The notes under the pieces were generated by a model. It did not search any database. It had not been told where the DNA came from and was given only the letters and a program-made list of their open reading frames with translations. From contig CM035309.1 of assembly GCA_002900995.3 (NCBI GenBank), positions 1,618,389 to 1,682,388 on the forward strand: a stretch of 64,000 bases of DNA. Reading direction: 5' to 3'. The translations under genes and the position numbers were made by a program. This document shows positions 34,193 through 48,860 of this stretch, piece after piece. Each line of letters opens with the position of its first letter. Positions within the stretch are counted from its first letter, which is position 1. Origin of the DNA: Ganoderma boninense (lineage: Eukaryota > Basidiomycota > Agaricomycetes > Polyporales > Polyporaceae).

Positions 34193-37100
34193 GGGGGCTA
34201 TGGGAGACAGAGCGAGGGAGGACAGAGCTGGAGCGTGGATGGATGGGGGTGAAGGCGGGAGGCCGACGGCGACCAGGACGGTGTTTAAGACAGAGGATGT
34301 AAGCGCCGCGTCTGAGGAGAGGACCTGGGGATGGTTGTTTGGACGCTCGCCCGCGGCCTTGCTCCATTTTGATGGCAGTGCCCCGCGCGTCGATCAACGT
34401 CTCCTCCTCCCAACGCCCACATCGCTCCCGCCTCCGCCTCCCAGCCCGTCTGCCCACGGACCCTCCCCCGCCCCGCCAGCCCAGGCACATCAGCGCGGGG
34501 GGTCTCCTGTGCCCACACGCTGTGCGCGATCCAGGAGATGAGCCGCATCAACGCGTCGCCGACACGGTGCGACCGGGCGGCTGGGCTCGCGAGTCGCCAG
34601 GAACGCCCGGGGTTGCTCGACTGGGACTGAAACGCTTTCGCCGCTTCTAAAGTTCTATCCGCTGATTGTCTGCTCTCTCGTCTCCCAGCGTTCTCTTCTG
34701 TCCCACGCCGCTTCCTGCTTCTCCCGATGTACCCCGCGCGCCAGAACCCTCCACGCTCCCCCGGCGACGTCACTCGTCCTCGCATGCCCCGTTGGCGCCC
34801 GCCACACCCCTCTTTGGCCGCCCGCTCTCCGCCCGCCGACTGCGCGTGCGCTGACGCCGACCTCCTCCTGGGGCATATTGTGATCGCTCAGACCACACGC
34901 AGTCCATGCGCTGCTCCTCCGCTGGGAGCGGTGGAGGCACCGTGATCAGGCTATGAACGCGCGGGGGCGCGCCCACTAGTCCAAGTACAAACTTTGATCT
35001 CCATCTCTCACACTTCTCCCCGGGCAACACGGCTTTCTACGCTTCGGCATCCTCTCGCACCGGTTTTCGTTCCATCTCCGCCTCCCGCAAATGGCAACCT
35101 TGCTTCCCCCGCATCACTCAATGGCTCGCCCTCAATCCACGTGCGGTGCTCCTGCTCGGCTTTGACCATCCAGTCCCTATTTCGACCCTCGCCACGCCCT
35201 CATCCCGGCCATCCACGCCAGCCAACCAGCCAACCCACTCTTGCCGACGTCCACACTCCAAGCCAACACTCAAACCATCGCACGGCGCTTGATCCAATCC
35301 ACTCGGTTTCCAACTTTCGTATCGTGTTCACAGAACGTAAGCCGCGCGTCACTCCTCTCAGCCGCTGACTCCAACAACTCCGTACCCAAATGCTCGGGTC
35401 TCACGGCATTGGCCGTTATCTCGTGTACGTCTGTGCTCTCGAGGCCTGCGCGATGTCTCCGGTGAATTTTTCCACCGCTGGTGCTGGCTGCAGCAGCCGT
35501 GCAGTTCACACTTCGAGGGGGCACGTCTACTCGGACTGTACGCTCCAGCGACTAGTACTACACGCTCGAGCGACAGCTCGACGATCGCCCACGACGCCAA
35601 AATGCAAATCATATTTCTCCCAGCGCCCCGCTTCCTGCGGCTTCCATGATTCGGCGCGTCAATGTCGATGGGCGTTGCCAGCCTTCACTTCCCCTCGGCT
35701 CGGCTCGTGACCGCTGCATCCCCATATCCCCGCCAGATGTCCTTGGCGTGGTATCGACGTCGGCCACAGGAACGCTGTCGGAATCCCGCGCGAGCGACAC
35801 CGACAGAGGAGGTGGACGGCGAGGTACGCACCTGGCTCTCCGCCATCAAACGTCCCGATGTAACCCGGAACAACCGCGACCTAGATACCCAAACACTTGG
35901 CTTCGGGGTGACCCCATTGCTGCGCCCGTGACCAGCCCTGGATCGACTTTTTAGTACCGGTGCAGGAACGGTGCGAGCCTCGTTTTCTAAATCACAAATA
36001 AATAAATTCACAGCCGCTCCCCAGAAAGAAGCTCCCGATGAATTACCTTGATTCCGGTGCCTTACATAACATCCACAACACTATACACACCTTCTGGTCT
36101 GCGCGGGTTCGGTCAGTGTTTGTAAGTATTCCCTGTCCTTCATTGTCCCCCACCAGGCAATGCCCAAAGCAAAGACAGACTTTCTCGAGTTGAAATCGAC
36201 GTCATTAACCACATGGCGTACATATGTCGGCGCATCTCAACTGCCCTCCCTCCTGACCTACACACGCCGTCATGTCCGTCCTCCCGCTTGGGATCACAAG
36301 GAATCGCACCGCAATTCCTGAATCCTGTGCACCTCTACGGAAGTCGCATACTGTTATTTGAAAATGACCATGGCCAGCCGACGATCAGAGATTTGTTTGC
36401 GAGATCGCTTCGCCAATGCCTTGCCACGCACCCTGGGGGCCGCGGTCGCCCAACTAGAGATGCTCGAGATCACCATCGGGGCGGGATGCCCCAATCAATA
36501 TTTCAAACGAGTTTTGAACGGACAATGCGCGCACTTTAACCACGTTCCTTGAACTCGGCGAAGCAAACCGCCGGGAGGGCGGGATGCGTTGTCGGGACTT
36601 TTGGCGAGGAATGTTGTCAAGTTCGCGTGGATGGAGGCGGAGCAATCAGTAGAGTCTGTTCTTGACCTCACAGCCTCAGCCTGCAGGATCGAATCTTCGC
36701 TCCAGAGTCCATAAGTGGGACGGTGAAGGATCCGAATCATCCGATGACGCTCGTCTCACCGAAAAACATTGATTCAGCAATTGGGGAAATGGAGACAGCC
36801 CGCCATAAACCCCACGGGCACGAGGCGCAGTCTACTTCACTGCCATTTGTTCAATGATCGTTGGTCGACAACACGTCCTCTCGGATCGATGTGTTGTGCG
36901 CCTTGGGCGGAAGTACGACCGAGTACGATCATCCGCACTTTCTTCCTCCGGCGTTCTCGTCCCACATGATGGCGCCGCCCACAGTCAGCGCCCACAAGCG
37001 TTTTGGGATGATATGCTCCCGGCTATAGTACAATCTCCGCCGACAGGATAAGGACGTTCCAAGGGAACCAAGCTGGGAATGCATACGCGAATGGTGTCGT

Positions 37101-37911
37101 TGCGCCACCTCGACAGGGTCCGGCCGCTCGGGGGACGCTGCAATGCTCTAGGAGTGATGGAAACTGGGCGGCGAAGAATATTGTACGCTGTATCTCGTTA
37201 TGGTGCTATGTTACCCCTCCTGGCTTAGCGAAAGGGTCCTCAGACGCTTGGCTCCAATCACGCCGGAAGGCTATGAAGAGGTTTACGCGCAGGGCCTCTG
37301 AGTTGGTACTGGACATGCGCACGGCACGCGATGGGTTCGCCAGAGCGTCGGGGACGTGCAGAACGATGACCGATGACCGAGGCGACCGTTCGGGTATACG
37401 TAGCATGCTCTGCGCACGGTGATGGTTGTCGTGGACCTACAACTTCATCAGCCGTCTTACTAAGGAGAGAGGTTTACCATTCGGTATTGCTTCAATGCAA
37501 GCAATGACAGAACGTTAGATGGAAGAAGTTACCCTGGGTTGGAAGCTGGAAGCCTATTCTGGCAATGCGACCATCCCGAGGCGAGGTTGAGGCTTCCATA
37601 TCACTGGCGGTGTATTTCACATACGCCGCCGGTCCCGGAGAATAAAACGTCAGCGTGGTCGAGGGGTTACGTGAAGGCATACCTCTCGGTGAATGCAGCG
37701 CAAACTGTACCCCATGATCGATCAACGAAAAAAAGCTTGGTGCTATTACCACGGATGTACGGTACAGAAAGTCATCTAGGCTCCAGGACACCCGTTCCGT
37801 GCACATCGGAGAAATACCTCAAAGCCGCCCCCCCACTGCGCGGTCGCTTCCCATTACCCTGCGTCTGATCTCCAACACTCCTCAACGTCCAGCACGGAAG
37901 AAGATCATAGA
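34193..37911. other. gene-poor stretch, 3.7 kb
   Basis: The longest unassigned stretch outside 56-59 kb. It is the upstream side of the bZIP gene and the 3' side of SSL2. The first 1.5 kb is pyrimidine-rich on the plus strand. ORFs of 60-125 codons on both strands have no domain. A long regulatory region, a leader with introns, or a noncoding transcript are possibilities only. Confidence 0.35.
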
Positions 37912-41358
<3,447 letters not shown>

Positions 41359-41620
41359 GCCTCCGTTCCCTGCTTAAAAGAGGCTAACTGAAGCTGAGAC
41401 AATGCAAGAAGAGGCAGGGCGCAGGAGCAGGAGATGGTGGTCGAGGGGACAGTGAGCACAGGGCTTGTGCGGGCCCGGAGCGCGTCTTGGCCACAGCAGT
41501 GCGAGATTAGTCAGCATTGAGTCGGAGCTTCAAATTGACGACCCTTGCCCACGGACGGCATTCGTCTCTTCTACCGCATCCTCCATCCTCGTACATCTCC
41601 CTGCTATTCTTCTTCGTACA
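41359..41620. promoter_or_regulatory. shared divergent promoter region SSL2 / MSL5
   Basis: Only 262 bp separate the two start codons of SSL2 (-) and the branchpoint-binding protein gene (+), so core promoters and leaders must overlap or abut. No clear TATA box was seen. Position-specific elements cannot be assigned by eye. Confidence 0.6.
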
Positions 41621-43530
41621 ATGTGGAGACCTGCAACTCGCGAAGTTACGGGCACAAACGACAGTGCGTATTTGCTCCCATCCTCCTTTTTGAACCCGCC
41701 TGACCCATCTACAGCTCCGTTGGGCAACCGCCGGAGGTTCGGCCCAGCGCCTGTTGAAGAAGCTGCTCCCCCTCAGCTGGCGCAACCTTCGCCTTCGGCC
41801 TATCCGCGGCCTCCACCCCAAAATGACAGAGAAAGCTCGCGATCGGATCGTGATACACCTCCTGCGAATGGTGCTGGTAAGTACGAAGACGTTCGTGGCG
41901 GACTCATCATGTCTTGTTCTGGCCCCTTCGGCGCTGACTGTCTGGTGATGGTGTTGTTTGCTGCTGACGTCGTTTCCGCGTTGCATGACTGACACGGAGT
42001 CGTTACTAACCTATGATTCATATCTCACTGTAGCTACTGACCCTAACGCTCCCCGCAAGCGACGCAGCCGTTGGGGAGATGCCAAGACCGAGATTCCTGG
42101 TCTGCCTACGGCTATCAACGCCAATGGTGTTTCGCAGGCTCACCTGGATAACTATGCTATTCACCTTCGATTGGAGGAAATCAACCGGAAGTTGCGTCTC
42201 AATGACTTCGTTCCTCCGGAGCGCGAACGGTAAGCATTTGATTTCGACATAGTCTGATGTCGTCTTTCATCTCATGAGGATTTTCTAGCTCTCCTTCGCC
42301 TCCCCCTACGTATGATTCCCATGGTCGTCGTACTAACACCCGCGAGGTTCGCTATCGCAAGAAGCTCGAGGAAGAGCGCATCAGGCTTGTTGACCGTGCC
42401 ATGAAAAATGACCCCAACTTCCGCCCCCCAGTCGAATATCATCAGATGAAGAGGTCCCAGCGCCCATCCGAAAAGGTCTACATTCCAGTCAAGGAGTTCC
42501 CTGAGATCAACTTCTTCGGCCTCCTCGTTGGACCTCGTGGCAACAGTTTGAAGAAGATGGAACGCGACAGTGGAGCAAAGATCAGCATTCGTGGCAAGGG
42601 CAGCGTCAAGGAGGGGAAAGCTAGGCCAGAACAGTACGCCGAAGATGCCGAGGAAGATCTTCACTGTCTTGTCACTGCTGACTCTGATGAGAAAGTTGCT
42701 ACTTGTGTGAAGCTCATCAACAAGGTTATCGAGACGGTGAGCATGACAGCGACTACGTTGATGCATAGTCACTGACTGCAATTAATTAGGCTGCCTCCAC
42801 GCCTGAGGGCCAGAATGACCACAAGCGGAACCAGCTACGAGAGCTCGCGGCCCTCAACGGTACTCTCCGCGACGATGAGAACCAGATTTGCCAAAACTGT
42901 GGTGGTGTTGGCCATCGCAAATACGACTGCCCCCAACAGCGTAACTTTACAGCGAACATTATATGCCGTGTCTGCGGCAGCGCCGGACACATGGCTCGCG
43001 ACTGCACTGTCAACAGAGACCCTAACGCAGGACACGGCGGCATCGGCATCGGCGGCGGCGGCGGTGGTGGTGGTGGCCCTAACCCTAACATGATGAAGGG
43101 TGGCTTCGACTCCGAGTATGCTAGCCTGATGGCAGAGTTGGGGGAGACGGGAGGGGGGTCAGGTGGGGATGGTGGGAGAGCGCCATGGACTGGAGGGGCT
43201 GGGCACGACATCACCGCAGGCGGCTCGAGCATTCCTCCGTGGCGGCGCCCCGAGGTCTGGCAGAGCAGCGCACCTAACCCCAATCCGCAAGGTGGCTTCG
43301 GTCGGCCACCCCAAGGCCAATTCAACGGGAACGGCTACGGAGGCTCAGGCGGTGGTGGGTATGGTGGAGGCGGCTCTGGCTATGGCCAGCAAGGCTATGG
43401 ACAGCAGGGCGGCTCGGGCTCGGGCTACTATCCTCAACAGCAGCAGCAATCGCAGGACTACGGCGCAGGATATGCACAGTATTACCAGAACCAGTACTCT
43501 CAGCAGCAGATCAGCGCCCCCTCCCACTAA
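41621..43530 (+). CDS. MSL5: branchpoint-bridging protein (SF1/BBP)
   Basis: Binds the intron branchpoint sequence during early spliceosome assembly. Four exons: 41621-41876, 42034-42229, 42289-42736 and 42790-43530. The N-terminal SF1-specific helix-hairpin and the KRRSRWGD motif (U2AF ligand motif, KRKSRW in animals) are present, then a KH/QUA2 domain ([36 protein letters not shown]). Two CCHC zinc knuckles follow, [14 protein letters not shown] and [14 protein letters not shown]. The C-terminal 170 residues are low complexity: a run of nine glycines, then [11 protein letters not shown] repeats and a polyQ patch, suited to phase-separating or weak interactions. All exon joins keep frame, which contrasts with several neighbours. 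Confidence 0.95.
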
Positions 43531-43891
43531 CTTGACGACAACGGCTTCCCACCCCAGTATTCACATCCCCCCTAACTTTCCACCCACGCCTCCCCTCCTC
43601 GCCATGCAGATCCACCTCGCACTTCCAGCCTTGGTTCTCATCTCGATCTCGCTTCCTAACATCTGACAGACGTCGCAGCGTTCGGTTCCTGGCCCAGCAC
43701 TGTCGCCATCCCCGGTGCCGATAGGTTTGGGTTCATACTCATCGCCTCTGCCTCCTAACCAGTCGTAGCACCAGGACATTCGGTTTTGCGTTGTAACTCA
43801 CTAGGTTTCTAATCGCGTTGTTGTATCCGAACAGGATAATGAGTTGAAATAAATCCAGTGTTCGTACGAGATTCGAATTCGTACCAGCGAT
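43531..43891. other. convergent intergenic, 0.36 kb
   Basis: 3' UTRs of MSL5 and the NSUN5-like gene. An aataaa-like motif (gaaataaatcc, about 43846-43856) could be a polyadenylation element for the plus-strand gene. Confidence 0.4.
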
Positions 43892-45803
43892 TTACGACAA
43901 TGGATTAGCTGCAGACTTTTTCTTCTTCTTGCGCTTGCGCTTGGTCGATACTTGATCAGGAACTTCGTCTATCGGGGCTTTGCGTTTCTTTGCGTCTACG
44001 ACTATGCCGGTCCACTCGTCCTCTTCATCCTTCGCGCGTATGAACAAACCCACGAAGAAACCATTGGTTCTATCTTCGCCCGGTGAACAACGAACAAGCG
44101 ACTCAGCATCGGCTGCCAAGACTGCTCTTCAGGTTTGGTGTAAGTGGTAGGTGACGTTCAGCGCACCTGCATTGCCCATCTCCTCTGGAATGCCACGACG
44201 ATGCCACGTAGGCAGGACTTCCTCCTGCGATGCAAGCTTGAACTCCCCGTTAATCGCTTCATCTGACTCCAGTGCCTGGCGCACGACGTGTTCGTTTTCC
44301 TTGGAGTGCACGCTACATGTAGAGTAGACGATTCTCTGCACGGAAGCGACTGCGATGACGGGATTTTATATATCAGAAACGTGCGCTGGCAATTCCGTCG
44401 ACCGGAAAACTCACAAGTCATGGCGTGTCGAATCATCTTCAGTTGGAAGGCAGCGAGTTTGTTCAGCCGTTCCGACTCTCCGTCATTTTCTTCCTCTGCA
44501 AGAGCACGCCATGTCACAGAAGCCCGTTTCCGCGAAAGATGGGTTTAAACAGACCATTATCATTATCAAGCAGGTAGTCCATCCGGTTCACGATTCCTGA
44601 ACCGCTACACGACGGGTCTAACAAACTGCGTGCAAATAAATAAATACATATGCATGGAAGTGGAAGAGGGGAAACATTGACTTACATGTGCGTGGCACGG
44701 CCATATTTGGGATCGTCAGGGGCGATGGTGAGGAAATCAGAGTTAACCGCTTCGACGTTGTTGCAATGGGCCTTGGACAACATGCTCTTCAGCGTAGAAA
44801 ATCGCTTGCGGTCACGTTCGAACGCATAGAGCTAGCCATGTACCGAGCTAAGCCAACCTTGGGAGGATGAGGTATAGCAACAACAGCGTACCTTGCCTTT
44901 GTTCCGCATGATAGCACATAAGATGGGAAGTTTTATTCCCCGGCGCTGCAGTCGCGTCGATTACTACCACATTGTCTTCAGAAGGAGGCAAAAGGATGTG
45001 GGCGGGGAAACATGATGCTTTATCCTGCAGGATGAGCTTCCCAGAGAGGTAGAGAGGATCTTCCGTGAAGCGAATACTGGGGTGAAAGGCAAGGAGGAGA
45101 GGTATGTGTTGATCTTGTTGAAATGCCTGACTATATGCGCGCAAGAATGCGTTCAAAGGTTGCTGATCATGGTGCATTGAAAAACTCACGCGGAAGAGAG
45201 AGGGTCCCCTTCATGGTATCCTCGTTCCCGGAAGGTTTCAATGGCCTCCGCCGCTGTCCAACATGTCTGGTTGACCCGCACATATCGTGGAATGGATGCT
45301 ATTTCCCGAGTCGGTATGGATAACTAGCTGAATCTGACGCTGGTTAACTCACCTGCTCGCGCATCGTCGGTCTGTACCAGTTCCTCAGTCGACTTCGCCC
45401 CGCGCCTGATTTTGACCCTCTGGAATTCACTGCTGAGCCTCGTTCGATGCCTGATGACGGCTTGCTTGATTGGGCCGTCCCCGGCCTGGATGCCTTTGGC
45501 AAGCAGGAGATCATGAACGAGGACGAGCGCAAGATTACGGGAGTTGAGCTTCTTCTCTTGCTTGAGAAGTTGGGCAGCATCAATGACTTCACCAAGCACC
45601 TGTTTGTCTGAAAATCCCGAAAGGTTCATAGCGAATCAAACACAACAGCGAGCATTGTGGTCTCACATTTCAGTGTTTCAATGACCAAGGCAGCAGTCCT
45701 TTTCCTGTTCTTCTCCGGGAACCGACGCGAGGACCCCTTTGATTGACCCCTTCTTCGCGTCCAACTTATCAAGCACCGCGACAGCTTCGAAGTAAAAATT
45801 CAT
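43892..45803 (-). CDS. RCM1: 25S rRNA m5C methyltransferase (Rcm1 / NSUN5)
   Basis: Nucleolar SAM-dependent RNA methyltransferase; in yeast, Rcm1 makes m5C2278 in 25S rRNA. Family marks: start MNFYFEAVAVLDKLDAKKGS, QVLGEVIDAAQLL, SAM motif I VIDATAAPGNKTSHL, motif IV LDPSCSGSGIVNRMDYLL (the NSUN5-type DPSCSGSG) and the second catalytic cysteine in QRIVYSTCSVHSKENEHVV. It ends in a Lys/Arg-rich nucleolar-type tail (STKRKRKKKKKSAA). It is split by many short introns. In exon 1 the frame breaks at GGG 45717-45719 (CCC in the sense): removing one base gives ASVPEKNRKRTAALVIETL and runs correctly into the next exon. As it stands, the first exon is out of frame, probably from a base-call error. Confidence 0.9.
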
Positions 45804-46428
45804 AATGATAGGTGTGCTACGACAATGGATGAGATGGCGGCTACAACGTACGAAGGAGGGCAACGACACATGCGGTTGTGAATCGTCCCGTTCAACCACC
45901 CAGTTTCAGCCCTCCGCGCGACCAATGCTTCCCGCTTCCCTTCGCCGCTCAACTACAGTAAAAAAGCCTTGAGTGCTCCTGGGGGAAGCAAAAATAGTTA
46001 GCACATGCTGCAGAGACAAGGGTCAAATGAAAGTCAGAAACGAAGTGTGCGCCATGCATGGGGAGACCCATTCCGACAATGTAGATAAGAATTTGAAGGA
46101 AACATCACGGAAAAGCAACAAGGAGCAGGAACACGTACCTCTCTCACACAGGGGGCTTTGTCGCGCCAGGAGAGGGACGGACGATGTTGAGGTCGGAAGA
46201 GAAGAGGAGGCCCAGAAATTTGATGGACGCCACGGCGCGCATCCGCACAGGCGCTTAGACGCATGTAAGTGCCAAGTGCTTCGGTGTGCCCCGCAGGCTG
46301 CAGAACCGCCGCCGCGTCACTCTTGCCTTCATCCACCATTCCTCCTTTCGCGCCTTGGCCAACTGGCAGTCGGAAACAGCAAGTCTCCATCGCTCCCAAT
46401 CGTCGCATCGCGCTAACTGTACACTCAG
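45804..46428. other. divergent intergenic, 0.63 kb
   Basis: Promoters of the RCM1-like gene (-) and the J-protein gene (+). It probably also holds a 5' UTR exon of the J-protein, because that coding region begins at an acceptor site. A good donor (gtaagt) is at 46266, and others lie further upstream. Confidence 0.45.
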
Positions 46429-48311
46429 TGCCTCTGGAAACCGGGCTCTATGACATCCTCGGAGTGCCACCTACCGCCACAGAAGGTTCATAGATTCCCG
46501 ACTCTGCATTACAGCCGACACAGGACTGAGATACACACGTTCGTTTCAGATGAGATCAAGAAGGCTTACAGGAAAAAGGTGCCCGCCCAATGACCTCTGT
46601 AACGTCGTGCCTTGCTGACAAGTACCTAGGCTAGGGAACACCATCCAGTATGTGGACATTCTGGTCGCATATGTACACGATTGACCCCCAATGTTGTCCC
46701 GGCGGTGTAGGATAAGGTGTGTTGATACTCGCGTCGCGAATCTTGTAACACTTGTTTAAACAAAGTGTAGAACCCTGATGATCCCGAGGCTGGTCAAAAA
46801 TTCCAAGAAATGGCTGCGGCGTACGTGCGCCACAGGCATTATCCCAACTTGTCAACGCAACTAATGATTATTTTAGTTATGAGATCCTAAGCCAGGAAGA
46901 AACAAGAGACGCTTATGATCGCTATGGGATGGATGGCATGTCAGGACGAGGCGGCCCCGGATTCGGCCCCGGGATGGACCCCACAGACATCTTCGCGGAA
47001 CTTTTCGGTGGAGGGATGAACTTCGGCTTCGATTTTGGCGGGCCCGGGTCGCGTGGACCAAAGCGGACGAAGGGCCAAGATTCACACATCCCATACGAGG
47101 TCACGCTGGAAGACCTGTACAACGGCAAGACCGTCAAGATGAACATGGAGAAGGAGGTTGTATGCGGGGTTTGCAAAGGGTGAGTGTGATGCTATTGTTG
47201 ACCTGCCTTACGTCCCCATCCATGCCTTACATCGGCGCGAAGCTCTGGCGCAAAAGGGAGCGCGAAACCCAAACCCTGTGTCAAGTGCGATGGGAAGGGC
47301 TGGACCACGGTCACAACAGCGGTAAGCAGTCGACACTGCTTCTGGTTTAGCATATCGTCACCTATCTTTCCAGCTCGGCGCGCAGCGACTTGGTACGCAC
47401 AGAGCGATGTGCACAGAGTGCGAAGGGCACGGCGAGAAACTGCGGGAGAAGGATCGGTACGTCACCCTAACTCGCTGGTTTGACTTTTAGTCCTTATCAT
47501 CAAATGGGAACAGGTGTAAGAAGTGCAAAGGCGCTAAGACTGTCAAAGAGAAAACACGTCAAGAAATATACATAGAGCGGGGTATGGCGGATCGGCAGCG
47601 CATCGTGCTTGCAGGTGCAGGCGACGAGGAGGTTGGTTCTCGTTCAGCTTCTTTCAATAACCCCTTTTGACATCCGTACCAGCCGGGCATTCCTCCAGGC
47701 GATGTGGTTTTCACGTTGAAGACAAAGTCACATGAGTCGTTTGAACGGTCGGGCAACGACTTGCTCACGACGGTCCACATCACGCTGTCCGAAGCACTTC
47801 TCGGTTTCTCTCGTATCCTCGTCACCCACTTGGATGGTCGTGGTGTCCATGTTTCCAGCCCATCAGGCAAGATCATAAAACCGGGCGACAGCATCATCCT
47901 TAGAGGAGAGGGCATGCCTCAGTACAAGACCCCGGACCACAAGGGCAACCTTTATGTCATGCTCGAGATTGATATGCCAGACGAGAACTGGCTCAAAACG
48001 GTGGACATCCAGGTACGTGGCTGTAATCGAGCCATGAGCGTGAATAACATATCTGACATTGTTTTCTCCAGGCTCTTGCGGCGATTCTGCCACCGAAGAA
48101 GCCCGAGATGGACCCCAAGCCCGCGATTGTGGACGAGGTGCCATTCGAGGAGAGCGACATCGTCGACGTGCGTGAAACGCCTTTCCCCGCTGGCTCAAAC
48201 TTCTTTGATCATGCTTCTGGTTTCCAGTTCGGCGAGGGTGACGAGGGCGATTGGGAGGATGAGGACGACGACGATGACGATGGCATGGAGCCAGAGTGCC
48301 GTCCTCAATGA
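46429..48311 (+). CDS. class A DnaJ/Hsp40 co-chaperone
   Basis: Hsp70 co-chaperone of the Ydj1/DNAJA type. The J-domain begins LETGLYDILGVPP, then DEIKKAYRKK, REHHP|DK|NPDDPEAG, then a G/F region and four CxxC units (CGVCKG, CVKCDGKGW, CTECEGHGE, CKKCKGAK). A substrate-binding C-terminal domain (DLLTTVHITLSEALLGFSR) and an acidic tail (WEDEDDDDDDGM) follow. There is no CaaX box, unlike Ydj1. Twelve exons were traced: 46429 on, 46550-46578, 46630-46647 (18 nt), 46711-46716 (6 nt, GATAAG = DK), 46771-46820, 46877-47179, 47243-47321, 47374-47456, 47514-47631, 47683-48012 and 48072-48311. The coding region starts at TG right after cactcag, so the ATG is probably split by an intron (A|TG). The upstream exon is not certain. 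Confidence 0.9.
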
Positions 48312-48860
48312 TCCCGCATATCATCAGCCAATGCTCCTTCCCTTCGACCGAATGCCGTGGGCATCACCCACTATGCCGCGCCACGCCGCTGTCCCCTTCA
48401 TGATTACGACATTAGACCACTAGACGTTCAAAATATTTGGTCGAGGGCTTTGAATGACCTGGGACCGTACTGTACATTTGTTATCTATTCGGCACTTAAT
48501 CGCATACCCCCAGACACACACCTCACCTCTGTCTCATAACGTACATGTTACAATGAACACTAAACGGTTGTGCTGGTTTCATTTTGAATTTGCGACGGCT
48601 AAGCAACGCGATCTGGGAACATGGGTAAAAATGTTGGTTCTCCCTGGTGGGGCACGAATGATGAGATCGGCCATAGTCCAATGGTTATCTGACTTGAATC
48701 GGCGAGAATAATGTGCTACGGAGGTCGACAATCTGGCTGTAGAGGCCTTGAGGTGGCGGAGGTTATTCATGCTCTTTGCGAGGACGATGGATTGATAACG
48801 GGGTCGAAGAAGACGAATCAATGGGCCATCTTCGCACAATTGGCAAAATGCTCTCCGGTT
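48312..48860. other. convergent intergenic, 0.55 kb
   Basis: 3' UTRs of the J-protein and urease genes. The sequence is more A/T-rich than the flanking coding DNA and holds no supported ORF. Confidence 0.4.

Noticed and set aside
33129..34490. Minus-strand ORF of 453 codons
   Set aside because: It is a Pro/Arg/Ser-rich shadow frame over the bZIP gene, which has the real motifs and a clean intron.
43077..43091. Telomere-like ccctaaccctaac
   Set aside because: It lies inside the MSL5 coding frame and encodes Pro-Asn-Pro-Asn after a glycine run. Only two units are present.
46269..46493. Upstream extension of the J-protein from a GTG codon
   Set aside because: GTG is not a normal fungal start, the frame has TAA just before it, and the added residues do not look like J-domain sequence.
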